A stretch of 25,763 nucleotides of DNA, taken from Propionibacteriaceae bacterium UBA6238. GTDB taxonomy: Bacteria; Actinomycetota; Actinomycetes; Propionibacteriales; Propionibacteriaceae. The notes under the pieces were generated by a model that searched no databases, was not told the origin of the DNA, and worked only from the letters and a program-made list of their open reading frames with translations. The DNA is taken from NCBI GenBank assembly GCA_002441465.1, contig DJWE01000052.1:1-25763 (forward strand), in the 5' to 3' direction. A program made the translations under genes and the position numbers. Shown in pieces: positions 7,261 through 17,231 of the stretch (positions within the stretch are counted from its first letter, which is position 1; each line of letters begins with the position of its first letter).

Positions 7261-7748
7261 TACGGCAGTCTAGCCGGGGCCGATGCCCCGTCCGCGGTCG
7301 GCGAGATGGGACGCAGCTCCTCGATCGCTGCGGCAAGCTGTGCGGGTCTCCGGCTCGAGACCAGCCAGTACGGATGCGGGTCGTCCCGGTCGGCCACCGT
7401 CACCTCTACAGACCCGGGGACGAAGCCGCGCACCAGCAACCAGGCGGCCGGGTCCGCGTCCGGACCGAGGCGACGCCGGGTCGCCGCGCGGTCCAGCACG
7501 AGCACTTCGCCCAGGTAAGGCCACTCCAGCACGGCTCGGCCGGCATGCAGGCCGACCTCATCGACCACAACCAGAAGGCGTCCGTACCACACCAGCGCGG
7601 CCACGACCGCCGCCGCCGTCAATGCCCCCGCTCCGACCGCGACCCACGGCCCGGCGTAGAAGCCGACCGCGGTGACGAAGCTCAGCGCGAAGAACAGGCC
7701 GACCACCCACCAGCCGGGCGGCGCGATCAAGCGCTCACGGTACGTCAT
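7260..7748 (-). CDS. DUF3093 family membrane protein
   Basis: This 162-residue protein has two adjacent hydrophobic segments near the N-terminus (about 13-30 and 34-55), then a soluble domain with EWPYLGEVLVLD and RGFVPGSVEVTVADRDDPHPYW, characteristic of DUF3093 (Rv2698). It is first gene of the operon with dut, DUF3710 and the OB-fold protein. No Shine-Dalgarno precedes its ATG (7748-7746), but a -10-like TAGCGT ends 6 nt upstream, suggesting a leaderless mRNA. Function unknown. Confidence 0.85.
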   Translation of the reverse strand: MTYRERLIAPPGWWVVGLFFALSFVTAVGFYAGPWVAVGAGALTAAAVVAALVWYGRLLVVVDEVGLHAGRAVLEWPYLGEVLVLDRAATRRRLGPDADPAAWLLVRGFVPGSVEVTVADRDDPHPYWLVSSRRPAQLAAAIEELRPISPTADGASAPARLP

Positions 7749-7754
7749 TGCTCC

Positions 7755-7760
7755 ACGCTA
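7755..7760 (-). promoter_or_regulatory. -10-like hexamer for the DUF3093-dut operon (leaderless)
   Basis: On the minus strand TAGCGT (7760-7755) lies exactly 6 nt before the ATG of DUF3093 with no Shine-Dalgarno between. Transcription would start at or next to the A of ATG. No clear -35 is visible. Confidence 0.45.
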
Positions 7761-7793
7761 GCCAGGCTTGGCAGGATGGCGGCAGGAGGACAC

Positions 7794-8087
7794 GTGAACA
7801 CGTCGCAGAAGTTGCTCTGGAACCTGTATGCCGGAGCCGTGGGTGCAGTTACCACGGTGCTGGCCGTGAAGGCGGTGAACAAGGCCTGGGAACTGGCCAC
7901 CGGGGACGCTCCGCCGGAGCCGAACGATCCCGAGGTTCCGCTGCGCCGAGCGCTCACCTGGGCAGTCGCCAGCGGGGTCGGCATCGGACTGTCCCAGTTG
8001 CTCGTGAACCGCTTCGCAGCGGGCCAGTGGACGAAGGTGATGGGCACGCCCGCGCCCGGCTTCAACAAGACCACCTTGCGGATCTAG
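7794..8087 (+). CDS. DUF4235 family membrane protein
   Basis: This 97-residue protein (MNTSQKLLWNLYAGAVGAVT) has two hydrophobic segments (about 8-27 and 55-75) around a polar loop rich in P, E and D, and ends GFNKTTLRI. This matches the actinobacterial DUF4235 family of small membrane proteins. The GTG at 7794 is favoured by AGGAGG at 7784-7789. An in-frame ATG at 7776 with a -10-like CAGGCT 7 nt upstream is an alternative leaderless start adding six residues. It is divergent from DUF3093 and converges with DUF4193 after 24 bp. Function unknown. Confidence 0.82.
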   Translation: MNTSQKLLWNLYAGAVGAVTTVLAVKAVNKAWELATGDAPPEPNDPEVPLRRALTWAVASGVGIGLSQLLVNRFAAGQWTKVMGTPAPGFNKTTLRI

Positions 8088-8111
8088 TCCTTCGTCCCGT
8101 GCGAGCCCGGT

Positions 8112-8408
8112 TCAGCCGGCGCAGTCCACGCAGTAGGCCAGCCCGTTGCGAATCTCAGCGATCTGGCTTCGGTGCTTGACCAGGAAGCATGACGCGCAGG
8201 TGAACTCGTCCGCCTGACGCGGTAGCACCCGGACGGTCAGTTCCTCATGGGACAGATCCGCACCGGGCAGCTCAAAGGTCTCGGCTGCCTCGACCTCGTC
8301 CTCGTCGACCTTGCCGGAGTTCTTGTCGTTCCGTCGAGTCTTCAGTTCCTCGATCGAGTCTTCGTTGTCTTCATCGGTCTTGCGAGGTGCGTCGTAGTCG
8401 GTCGCCAT
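8112..8408 (-). CDS. DUF4193 family zinc-ribbon-like protein (Rv2699c-like)
   Basis: This 98-residue protein has a highly charged N-terminal half (EDNEDSIEELKTRRNDKN) and a C-terminal pair of CxxC motifs (C71/C74 and C93/C96, in TCASCF and YCVDC) that should bind one Zn2+. This is the DUF4193 pattern, a conserved single-copy actinobacterial protein. Residues 45-51 (FELPGAD) are conserved in relatives. The ATG at 8408-8406 is preceded by a purine-rich stretch (GGAGA, GAAAG). It shares a 196-bp divergent upstream region with sepH. Its role is unknown. Confidence 0.88.
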   Translation of the reverse strand: MATDYDAPRKTDEDNEDSIEELKTRRNDKNSGKVDEDEVEAAETFELPGADLSHEELTVRVLPRQADEFTCASCFLVKHRSQIAEIRNGLAYCVDCAG

Positions 8409-8604
8409 GTCTTTCGGTCCATCTCCATTCCGCGGTGCCCGCGTTGCCGGCTGTTGGGGGCGTCTCGTGCGAGGAATACATATCACATCGCGCGAGACAT
8501 TCCCGACTTCCACCAGATCGGCGCCGCGCGGCTGCGGCGGTGCCGACGTCCGGTTGAGGGGTCGGCTTGGTAGGTTACCTGCAGACACCAACAAAGCAGG
8601 GGCG

Positions 8605-9723
8605 ATGACTTACCGAGACCGGGCCCGCGACGCCAGGAGCCCGGTGCGCCAGTCGCCGCAAGCCACCCACCTGGAGATCGACATGGACAGCGCGCTGACC
8701 CCCCGGGAGATCCAGGCACGCGTCCGTGCCGGCCAGAGTCTGGAGGAAGTCGCCCGCACGGCCGGAATGGACGTCGACTGGGTGGAGCCCTTTGCCGCGC
8801 CGGTGATCGCCGAGCGGGAGTTCATCGCGGGGCAGGCACAGGCACATCCGGTGCGGCGAGGCTCGGAGACGATCGCCCACCGAACGCTCGGCGAGGTGGT
8901 CAACGACCGGCTCGCGTCCCGCCGTGTCGATCTCGACACGATCGTCTGGGACGCCTGGAAGCTCGAGGGACGCCGGTGGGTCGTCAGCATCGACTACGAC
9001 TCCGGCAAGGCCCACCGCGAGGCGTTGTTCACCTACGACGCCGGCAGTCGGTTCTCGGTGGCCGAGAACGAGGACGCGCGTTGGCTGCTGGGCCTGCACT
9101 CCGCGTCCCACGGGCCTCAGCCGGGTCGCCGACGCCGCGAGGAGGAGGCCGAACCGACGGTCGGTCTCAACGACGACCTCGCCCTGGTCCGGGTCGTCCA
9201 GCCCCGCGCGGACGAGCCGGAGGATCCTGACGACACGTTGCCGCTGGAAGAACTCGACGAACTCGACGATGCCTACGCCGAGGGCGAACTGGCCGAAGTC
9301 GACGGCGTGTACGACATCGTGCCGTCCCCCGAATCGGGGCTGGACGTGCTCTACGACATGCTGTCCAGCTTCGATGAGGACTCGGTGCAGATCTACGCCG
9401 GGCTGATCCGGCCGTCCAACTCCCCCGAGCCCCGCCCCGTGCTGGACGAACCGTCCACCGACGAGCAGCAGGCGGACGCCGCCGAGCCGACCGAGGAACC
9501 TCCCGCGTCCGGTGCCCGGCTCCGCGCGGTCCGCTCCGACTCGAAAACCGACCCGGCACCGGCGCCGGAACCCGAGCAGCCGACCGAACCCGAGCAGCCG
9601 GCGCTGGTGGAGGACGAACCCGCACCGGAGCCCGCACCGGCGCGATCCCGACGCAAGCGGGCCTCGGTCCCCAGTTGGGACGAGATCATGTTCGGCTCGC
9701 CGAAGAACCCCGGCAAGCGCTGA
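8605..9723 (+). CDS. sepH: Septation protein SepH (DUF3071)
   Basis: This 372-residue protein belongs to the family that binds FtsZ and promotes Z-ring assembly in Streptomyces and mycobacteria. The conserved N-terminal helix-turn-helix-like DUF3071 core covers about 22-165 (TPREIQARVRAGQSLEEVA at 32-50, then VSIDYDSGKAHREALFTYDA). A long acidic, Pro-rich linker leads to the terminal motif VPSWDEIMFG near 355-364, which is typical of SepH. Relatives usually carry about 40 further residues before the core; here only about 20 precede it, and no upstream frame restores them. The ATG at 8605 is preceded by AGGGG. The TGA at 9721-9723 abuts the stop of tk with no gap. Confidence 0.88.
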   Translation: MTYRDRARDARSPVRQSPQATHLEIDMDSALTPREIQARVRAGQSLEEVARTAGMDVDWVEPFAAPVIAEREFIAGQAQAHPVRRGSETIAHRTLGEVVNDRLASRRVDLDTIVWDAWKLEGRRWVVSIDYDSGKAHREALFTYDAGSRFSVAENEDARWLLGLHSASHGPQPGRRRREEEAEPTVGLNDDLALVRVVQPRADEPEDPDDTLPLEELDELDDAYAEGELAEVDGVYDIVPSPESGLDVLYDMLSSFDEDSVQIYAGLIRPSNSPEPRPVLDEPSTDEQQADAAEPTEEPPASGARLRAVRSDSKTDPAPAPEPEQPTEPEQPALVEDEPAPEPAPARSRRKRASVPSWDEIMFGSPKNPGKR

Positions 9724-10374
9724 TCAGGCAGATTCGAACGGCAACGGCTCCGGGCTGAGCGTCACGGCTGCGATCTGAGCGGTCACGCGGCGGCGGTGAT
9801 GGCGCCGGCACAGCACCTGGTAGGCCACCTCGGCCGAGGCCGTGTCACCGATCACCACCTGGTTGCCTTCGGTGACCATCACGCCGTTCACCGTGCGCGC
9901 ATTGTGGGTCGCCGGCTCGCCGCACCAGCAGCGGGGACGCACCTGGAGCAGCTCCATCCGGTCGCACAGCTCGACCAGGCGCTGCGAGGCCGCGAACAGC
10001 TGGGTGCGGAAATCGGTCAGGATCCCGAAGCAGAACACGTCGATCTGCAACTCGTCGACGATCCGGGCCAGTTGGTCGATGTGCTCGCGGGAGTAGAACT
10101 GGGCCTCGTCGCAGACCAGAAAATCCACCCGTCGGCCGGCGGTGAGCTCGGAGACCACGTAGCGCCAGAAGTCGAGGTCCTCGCTCACTTCCTGCGCCGG
10201 AGAGCTCAGGCCGATCCGCGAGGTGATCGTGGACGCCCCGGCGCGGTCCAGCATGGTGAACAGACGACCCTGTCGACCCGCGCTGGACTCGGTGTATGCG
10301 ACCTGAAGCGCCAGCGTCGACTTGCCGCAATCCATCGGACCGGTGAAGTAGATCAGTTCCGCCACGGGCGTCAT
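9724..10374 (-). CDS. tk: Thymidine kinase (type II)
   Basis: This 216-residue salvage enzyme phosphorylates thymidine to dTMP. The P-loop is GPMDCGKST (12-20), with DC where MxSGKST is more usual. The catalytic Asp-Glu pair is in VCDEAQFY (D89, E90), followed by GILTDFRTQLF (117-127). A zinc-binding lasso base is formed by C149, C151 (CWCG), C189 and H192 (CRRHH). The ATG at 10374-10372 is chosen because the P-loop then starts at residue 12 as in the family; upstream in-frame starts would read into the inverted repeat at 10435-10510. It converges on sepH. Confidence 0.95.
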   Translation of the reverse strand: MTPVAELIYFTGPMDCGKSTLALQVAYTESSAGRQGRLFTMLDRAGASTITSRIGLSSPAQEVSEDLDFWRYVVSELTAGRRVDFLVCDEAQFYSREHIDQLARIVDELQIDVFCFGILTDFRTQLFAASQRLVELCDRMELLQVRPRCWCGEPATHNARTVNGVMVTEGNQVVIGDTASAEVAYQVLCRRHHRRRVTAQIAAVTLSPEPLPFESA

Positions 10375-10434
10375 TGTCGCCCACCGCGATGCCCGACCAC
10401 GAACCGTCCGGACGATCAGAGAGCCGAGCCCAGC

Positions 10435-10510
10435 CCGGGGACGGTTCTGATCTCGGTCCACCTCCACCCGTCCTCGGTCGGAAGTGGACCGAGATCGGAA
10501 CCGTCCCCGG
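10435..10510. repeat. REP-like inverted repeat, copy A (half-site GGGGACGGTTCYGA)
   Basis: The arms 10435-10461 and 10484-10510 pair over 27 bp with a single T-G wobble (T10448), around a 22-nt loop. Each arm reads CCGGGGACGGTTC(T/C)GATC, then TCGGTCCAC. The same arm recurs at 19926-19987. It lies between the phosphodiesterase stop (10516) and the tk start (10374). It may terminate or attenuate the minus-strand transcript, but the arm length and sequence reuse argue for a dispersed repeat. Confidence 0.75.
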
Positions 10511-10515
10511 CGGGT

Positions 10516-11622
10516 TCAGGCGAACAGGAGCGGAACCTCGAGTTCGGCCCGGGTGAGGGAGCCGTGCATGCCGACGAGCTGGAACTCCCTGGGCAGCGTG
10601 CGGCTCATCACCGCTCCGTGGTTGGCCATGGCTACCAGGACGTCCCCGAACCGGCTCGCCAGACGTGGCGACACATCGCCGAACCAGCCCTCCGCGATCG
10701 CCTCCTCCCTGGTCCGCACCCAGGCACGATCGGCCAGTCGGTCCCGCCAGCGCTGGGCGACGTCAGCGGCCCTCCCGGTCATCAGTTGGCGCAACCGTCC
10801 CTCGCCGGCGAAGGCGGTGACGTCTGCCAACAAGCCGGGCTCGTCCTCCGCCACGATCCGCAGGCTCCGCGGCACGTTCACCATGCCGTGGTCACCGGTC
10901 ACGACCAGGCGAACCTCCGCAGGCACGGCCTCACGCAGCCGGGCTACCAGGACGTCGATGCGGGCCAACTCCCTCAGCCACTCCCGAGAACCCACGCCGC
11001 GCTCATGGCCCGCGTGGTCGAGCTGGCGCTCGTAGAAGTAGCCGAGCGTCCGCTCCCCCGCCGTCACCGCGTGCACGGCCAGATCCACCCGGCGCGCCTG
11101 GTCGGACTCGTCGGTGACGGGCAGGAACGCCGGGCCGCGTAGTGCGGCGACGGTAAGGCCGCTACCCGAGAAGTGCGCCGGCGCGATCGTCGAGGTACGG
11201 ACGCCGAGGCGCTCCAGTCGCTCGAAACAGGTCAACTGCGGCTGCACGTCCAGGCCATCGATATCGGCGGGCCACCGCAGGGTCTGCAGCACCTGCCGCG
11301 CCGGTGGATACCAGAACGAGTAGCCGGCGATTCCGTGCGCGCCGGGCGCCAGGCCAGTGCCGAGGCTCGTGATCGAGGTGGCCGTCGTGCTCGGCACCCC
11401 GGACGTGATGGTCCGTCCGTCCAGCCCGGACAGGAAGGGCGCGTGGTCGGCGTACTCGTCGAGCACCGCCCGGCCCAAACCGTCGACGAGAACCACCAGG
11501 TACCGCGGGGCGTCCGGAAGGCCCAGGACGTCCTGGACGCCGGGCAGCCCGAGGTGCGCACCAAGGCTCGGCAACAGGTCGGCGAGGGTGGACTCGCCGT
11601 AGCGGGGTAGCTGCGGCTTCAC
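10516..11622 (-). CDS. Alkaline-phosphatase-superfamily phosphodiesterase / nucleotide pyrophosphatase
   Basis: This 368-residue metalloenzyme is of the type I phosphodiesterase/nucleotide pyrophosphatase group. Visible metal-site motifs are LVDGLGR (D47), the nucleophile region GVPSTTATSITSLGTG (75-90, Thr79 or Thr80), LDHAGHERG (Asp and His ligands), VTGDHGM (Asp-His pair) and a terminal MHGSLTRAELEVPLL carrying the last His. No signal peptide or membrane segment is seen, so it is probably cytoplasmic. The GTG at 11622-11620 overlaps the DUF5998 stop as GTGA, so the two are translationally coupled. The substrate is not predictable. Confidence 0.85.
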   Translation of the reverse strand: MKPQLPRYGESTLADLLPSLGAHLGLPGVQDVLGLPDAPRYLVVLVDGLGRAVLDEYADHAPFLSGLDGRTITSGVPSTTATSITSLGTGLAPGAHGIAGYSFWYPPARQVLQTLRWPADIDGLDVQPQLTCFERLERLGVRTSTIAPAHFSGSGLTVAALRGPAFLPVTDESDQARRVDLAVHAVTAGERTLGYFYERQLDHAGHERGVGSREWLRELARIDVLVARLREAVPAEVRLVVTGDHGMVNVPRSLRIVAEDEPGLLADVTAFAGEGRLRQLMTGRAADVAQRWRDRLADRAWVRTREEAIAEGWFGDVSPRLASRFGDVLVAMANHGAVMSRTLPREFQLVGMHGSLTRAELEVPLLFA

Positions 11623-12206
11623 CCGACCGAGCCGGTCGCCAGCTGCAGGGCTGAAGTGAAGGTGATCAACTGTGCGACCTTCGCCTCGCCGTCTCCGGTC
11701 GCACTGATCCGCACGGTCAGGTCGTCTCCGGCCAGCATTCCGGTCAGGCCGTGATCGGCTTCGCAGTCGGGATCGCCGCAGTGCGCCGGCTCCAGGTCGA
11801 TCCGGCGCATGGTGCCCCAGGTGATGGTCAGCCACGCCTCGGCCACCTCCGAGCGACGCGAGCCGTGCTGCTCGGGACGCGACACCACCTGGCTCAAGGC
11901 GACCGAGTTGACCTCGCGCAGCGGCACCGACTCCGTGGTCGTGAGCGCCTGCGGAGGCTCGCCGGGGCTTTCGTTCTCATCGGTGTGCGCGACGATCAGT
12001 CGCGTCCGGGTGAGCACAAGCACCGACAGGTGCCGCTGAATCTCGTCCCGGTTGAAGGTCGCCTCCAGATGGACCAGGTGCGCCACCGGTTCTTCCGGAC
12101 CCAGGGCCAGCGAGACCGCGTCGGAGACCAATTCCGGAAAGTAGCCGCAGGCATGGATCTCACCGCTCAGGCCGGCAGGCAGGTGCAGCGCAGGACGTGG
12201 CGTCAT
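11619..12206 (-). CDS. DUF5998 family protein
   Basis: This 195-residue actinobacterial protein contains VAHLVHLEATFNRDEIQRHL (41-60), then VLTRTRLIVAHTDE (64-77), VPLREVNSVALSQVV (94-108) and HCGDPDCEADHG (142-153). The last segment has Cys and His residues (H142, C143, C148, H152) suited to binding a metal. The middle part looks like a PH-like or bPH-type strand pattern, as an inference only. The ATG at 12206-12204 has no Shine-Dalgarno, but a -10-like GAGGAT ends 6 nt upstream. It is first gene of an operon with the overlapping phosphodiesterase gene. Function unknown. Confidence 0.85.
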   Translation of the reverse strand: MTPRPALHLPAGLSGEIHACGYFPELVSDAVSLALGPEEPVAHLVHLEATFNRDEIQRHLSVLVLTRTRLIVAHTDENESPGEPPQALTTTESVPLREVNSVALSQVVSRPEQHGSRRSEVAEAWLTITWGTMRRIDLEPAHCGDPDCEADHGLTGMLAGDDLTVRISATGDGEAKVAQLITFTSALQLATGSVG

Positions 12207-12212
12207 TGCGCC

Positions 12213-12218
12213 ATCCTC
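12213..12218 (-). promoter_or_regulatory. -10-like hexamer for the DUF5998 operon (leaderless)
   Basis: On the minus strand GAGGAT (12218-12213) lies 6 nt before the ATG of DUF5998. It keeps the conserved second A and sixth T of actinobacterial -10 hexamers but not the first T, so it is weaker than the others in this window. Confidence 0.3.
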
Positions 12219-12383
12219 TCACTCCGCGCCCAGGTGGCGGACCCCGAACCTCCCCCGCCCGTGCTCGCGCTCCTCGCCCCATCGACCGAGACGAGACGCG
12301 GATGCTCCTCGTCGTTCGTCCCTCACCACTCGTCAAGACTCGACGCGGTGCCGCCGCTCCCGCGTCCGCAGCCGCGCCTCGTC

Positions 12384-12389
12384 TAGGGT
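12384..12389 (+). promoter_or_regulatory. -10-like hexamer for the App1-topoisomerase IV A operon
   Basis: TAGGGT lies 8 nt before the GTG at 12398. The interval (GGGGTGCC) could also act as a weak Shine-Dalgarno, so either a leaderless or a very short-leader transcript is possible. No -35 is evident. Confidence 0.4.
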
Positions 12390-12397
12390 GGGGTGCC

Positions 12398-13459
12398 GTG
12401 AGCAACCGCCCGTTCGTCGCTGCGCGCGTCGAGGAGTTCATCGACCGGCGGATCGAAGGGCTGCTGCGCGTGCTGGGCTGGCGCGAACGCGTGATCTGCT
12501 ACACCGGGTACGGCAGCAGCGAGAGCATCCGGGTGCTCGGCCGGGTGGTGCTCGTGCCGCGGCGGGCGCGAGGCGGGATCGGCAAGGCGACCGAAGACCT
12601 GATCAAGCGGCGCGGTTTCCGGAACTTCTTCAGCGCGGCCTGTGTGCGCGTCCCGGTCACGATCACGGTGGGCACCCAGGTAGTCACCGCCACCACCGAC
12701 CGCGGCGGCTACATCGACGAGCGGATCCGCAACCACGACCTGGCCCCGGGCTGGCGCCAGGTGCGCCTGCGCAGTCGGACATCGAAGACGGCGCTGGCCG
12801 ATGTGCACGTGGTCGGCGACGACGTCCGGTTCGGCGTGGTCTCCGACATCGACGACACGATCATCTCCACCTGGCTCCCGCGCCCGATGATCGCCGCCTG
12901 GAACTCGTTCATCCGGGACGAATCGGCTCGCCAGTCCGTCCCCGGCATGGCCAGGATGTACGCCGAACTCCTCTCCGAACACCCCGGCGCGCCGGTCGTC
13001 TACATCTCCACCGGCGCGTGGAACACCCACGGCTTCCTGTCCCGGTTCCTCAAACGGCACGGCTACCCGCACGGTGCCATGCTGCTCACCGACTGGGGGC
13101 CGACCAACACCGGCTGGTTCCGTTCAGGCATGGCCCACAAGGCCGACACACTGCTCCAGTTGACCCGGGACTTCCCACGGATCTCCTGGGTGCTGGTCGG
13201 CGACGACGGGCAGCACGACCCGATGATCTATGCGAACTTCGCCCACGTGGCCCCCGATCGGGTGCGCGCGATCGCGATCCGCCAGCTTTCGCCGGCCGAG
13301 CAGGTGCTCGCGCACGGCACCACGTCCGTGCTGCCCGAGGAGCAGGACGCCGTGGCCGACACACCCTGGGTGGTGGCACCCGACGGACGCGGCCTGTTGG
13401 CCGGCCTGCGCGCGCTGCTCGAACCAGGCGAGGAACCAAGAGAGAGAAGCCAGCACTAG
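12398..13459 (+). CDS. App1 family protein (DUF2183), phosphatidate-phosphatase-like HAD enzyme
   Basis: This 353-residue protein has an N-terminal beta-rich region (about 40-140, with GRVVLVPRRARGG and VTITVGTQVVTATTDRGGY) and a C-terminal HAD-like catalytic domain. The phosphatase motifs are DIDDT at 150-154 (nucleophile D150), VVYISTGAWN (motif II), the Lys in GMAHKADTL and VLVGDDGQHDP (acidic motif). This is the App1 conserved region, named after the yeast actin-patch Mg2+-dependent phosphatidate phosphatase. The bacterial substrate is not established. Its TAG (13457-13459) is immediately followed by the ATG of the topoisomerase gene, so the two are an operon. Confidence 0.88.
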   Translation: MSNRPFVAARVEEFIDRRIEGLLRVLGWRERVICYTGYGSSESIRVLGRVVLVPRRARGGIGKATEDLIKRRGFRNFFSAACVRVPVTITVGTQVVTATTDRGGYIDERIRNHDLAPGWRQVRLRSRTSKTALADVHVVGDDVRFGVVSDIDDTIISTWLPRPMIAAWNSFIRDESARQSVPGMARMYAELLSEHPGAPVVYISTGAWNTHGFLSRFLKRHGYPHGAMLLTDWGPTNTGWFRSGMAHKADTLLQLTRDFPRISWVLVGDDGQHDPMIYANFAHVAPDRVRAIAIRQLSPAEQVLAHGTTSVLPEEQDAVADTPWVVAPDGRGLLAGLRALLEPGEEPRERSQH

Positions 13460-15907
<2,448 letters not shown>

Positions 15908-16004
15908 CCCCGGATCCGGTTCACCTGCTCCGACTGCCTCGCGCATGGCAGACCCCACGTGAGCCAGTCCGACCTTCCGCCTTCGGCTGCCTCGCGGGCG
16001 GCGC

Positions 16005-17231
16005 TCAGCTCGCCAGGTTTCCGGCGATGATCCGCGCCACTGCGCGGGCGCCGTCCTCGGTTGCGTACGCTCGCTGGACCTCCTTGGCGGCGGCCCGGAT
16101 TCCGGGGTCTGCCAAGACGCGGTTCACGGCCGTGACGAAGTCCGGACTGCCCGCCTTCTTCGGCGGCAGGCTCACCGCGTTGCCGCGACGCTCGCAGAGC
16201 ACGACGTGCCAGGTCTGCTCGGGTTGCAGGCCCATGCCCACGAACGGGACGCCCGTCGCGCACGCGGTCTGGACGGTTCCCTGTCCTCCGTGCAGCACCG
16301 CGGCGTCCACCAGGCCACCAAGCTTGTGCGCCGGCAGCAGATCCACCACGTGGACGTTGTCGGGGACACGGTCTGCGGACTGGAGGTAGTGCCAGATCGG
16401 TGCCACCACGTTCACCGGCATCGTGCCCAGCTGGTTGGCCGCGGTAAGCGCCAGCTCCCTGCTCGCGGAGGATCCGAGGCCCAGATAGACAAGGGGTTCG
16501 GGTGCGGCGGCCAGCTCGGTGACGATCGCGGGCACAGGGGTGTCAATGTGAGCGAAGATGGGCCCCACGCGCTCGAAATCGGACGGAAGGTCGAAGCCGT
16601 CGAGCTCCCAGGACATCTCAGTCAGCAAGTTGAAGTCCGCCCGGATCATCGACCCGACCGTCCGGGTCGGAGTCACTCCGTTGACCCTGGCGACCTTTGC
16701 GAACGCACCGGGGGCCAGCGGGAGCCGGTTGTAGGCCAGCCGCAGGACGGCGGTGGCCATCCGGTCGGCGATGCGCGCAAGCGCACCACCGCCCTGGACG
16801 ACATACATCCGTCGGGCCTGGGCGACCTGGGGCTGGGTGAGCGCGAACGGCACCGGGTAGAACAGCGGTATGCGTTCGGCGCGCGCAGCCACGAACGAGG
16901 TCATGTTCGACCCGGTGACCACGGCCTTCGCGCCCAACTCCGAGATCAGTGCCCGCTCGGTCGCGACCCTGGCTGCGACGAGTTCGTCGGTGAAGGGACT
17001 CTTCGTCGTACGTCCCTGGTCGAAGTCCATCGCCTGCTGGCGCTGCGCAGCGTTCCAGGCCGGCTCCAGCGGGCGGTAGTCGAAGCCCGCCTCGATGACC
17101 AGCCGCACGTAGTCGCGCTCGTACCCCATGAAGACCGGGCGAAGGCCCGTCGGTAGCGCGCGGGCCACCTGGATCATGCGGGTGGTTTCGGCGAGGTTGA
17201 ACGTGACCGGAGCGAACAGCACGGTGGTCAT
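16005..17231 (-). CDS. GT1/MGT-family glycosyltransferase
   Basis: This 408-residue GT-B fold enzyme resembles the macrolide-type UGT family. The N-terminal acceptor domain opens with TTVLFAPVTFNLAETTRMIQ. The C-terminal sugar-nucleotide domain has PLVYLGLGSSASRE, then NVHVVDLLPAHKL, and the signature HGGQGTVQTACATGVPFVG with H314, followed by GLQPEQTWH where the family has its sugar-contacting acidic/Gln pair. The gene for it overlaps the TetR stop as ATGA (17231-17228), so expression is tied to that regulator. The acceptor could be a lipid, an antibiotic or another small molecule. No biosynthetic cluster surrounds it, which favours detoxification or lipid modification. Confidence 0.88.
   Translation of the reverse strand: MTTVLFAPVTFNLAETTRMIQVARALPTGLRPVFMGYERDYVRLVIEAGFDYRPLEPAWNAAQRQQAMDFDQGRTTKSPFTDELVAARVATERALISELGAKAVVTGSNMTSFVAARAERIPLFYPVPFALTQPQVAQARRMYVVQGGGALARIADRMATAVLRLAYNRLPLAPGAFAKVARVNGVTPTRTVGSMIRADFNLLTEMSWELDGFDLPSDFERVGPIFAHIDTPVPAIVTELAAAPEPLVYLGLGSSASRELALTAANQLGTMPVNVVAPIWHYLQSADRVPDNVHVVDLLPAHKLGGLVDAAVLHGGQGTVQTACATGVPFVGMGLQPEQTWHVVLCERRGNAVSLPPKKAGSPDFVTAVNRVLADPGIRAAAKEVQRAYATEDGARAVARIIAGNLAS

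Noticed and set aside
10375..10467. N-terminal extension of thymidine kinase reading into the REP-like repeat
   Set aside because: The added residues are encoded by the inverted repeat and unlike any thymidine kinase. The ATG at 10374 puts the P-loop at the family position.
15908..16004. A 10-bp direct repeat CTGCCTCGCG and a 5-bp stem between the convergent parC and glycosyltransferase genes
   Set aside because: Both are short enough to arise by chance in GC-rich sequence; no convincing terminator or attachment site could be made from them.
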